Of a stretch of 13,376 nucleotides of DNA, positions 13,341 to 13,376 are shown in pieces. A program made the translations under genes and the position numbers. Source of the DNA: SURF-24 sp964537965 (lineage in GTDB: Bacteria > Bacteroidota > Ignavibacteria > Ignavibacteriales > SURF-24). The notes under the pieces were generated by a model. The model was not told where the DNA came from. It saw only the letters and a program-made list of their open reading frames with translations, and searched no databases. Numbering within the stretch: position 1 is the stretch's first letter; each line of letters opens with the position of its first letter. The stretch is taken from NCBI GenBank assembly GCA_964537965.1, contig CAZIDB010000129.1, forward strand, positions 1-13,376, in the 5' to 3' direction.

Positions 13341-13376
13341 GATACCATCTGTGGTCTTATCACTTTCTTATAAATA

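Larger units (their letters stand above)
12828..13376. other. Gene-free stretch at the window end
   Basis: No coding frame of convincing length or family resemblance is found on either strand. The stretch contains a strong promoter match on the minus strand (13312-13340), a short tandem repeat (13156-13174) and short dyads, for example CTGTTT/AAACAG near 12910-12942. It may be a long leader or encode a small RNA, or the far end may belong to a gene outside the window. Confidence 0.45.

Overview
All recognisable genes in this window lie on the minus strand, so transcription runs from high to low coordinates. The DNA is AT-rich. Several genes have clear Shine-Dalgarno sequences (for example GGAGG before rpsA, AGGAG before the crotonase gene), which argues against a typical Bacteroidia genome. 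The gene content suggests the Bacteroidota/Chlorobiota/Ignavibacteria group: cmk-ispH-rpsA cluster, MEP-pathway IspH, MtaB, a DUF5683-like protein, DUF2231, DUF4440 and several small outer-membrane barrels. An Ignavibacteria-like bacterium is my best guess. This is an inference from family content, not a database match.

Layout, in transcription order. (1) 13376-12828 holds no convincing gene. It has a sigma70-type promoter match at 13312-13340 and a short tandem repeat. (2) 12827-12309 encodes a small exported beta-barrel protein. (3) 12308-12011 is non-coding and contains two inverted repeats. (4) 12010-11520 is a DUF4440/SnoaL-like secreted protein broken near its C-terminus by a one-base frameshift. 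(5) 11519-11136 is non-coding. (6) 11135-6870 is a housekeeping cluster: cmk, ispH, a HEPN-MNT toxin-antitoxin-like pair inserted in it, then rpsA with its own leader, closed by a hairpin terminator at 6806-6848. (7) 6777-1 is a second run: mtaB, a DUF5683-like membrane protein, truA, a FabG-like SDR reductase, a DUF2231 membrane protein, an eight-helix membrane protein, an outer-membrane barrel, an enoyl-CoA hydratase, and the start of a membrane-anchored protein cut by the window edge.

How they fit together: Cmk (pyrimidine nucleotides), IspH (isoprenoids) and ribosomal protein S1 are core functions. MtaB and TruA both modify tRNA. The SDR reductase and crotonase could both act in acyl metabolism, but nothing here proves they share a pathway. 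DUF2231, the polytopic protein and the barrel are tightly packed (gaps or overlaps under 10 bp) and may form an uncharacterised envelope unit.

The points most worth a second look are the HEPN-MNT pair overlapping the end of ispH and sitting directly before the rpsA leader, the frameshifted DUF4440 gene, the repeat-rich rpsA leader, and the promoter-like element at 13312-13340 with about 480 nt of apparently non-coding DNA behind it. I found no tRNA or rRNA gene, CRISPR array, insertion sequence or prophage.
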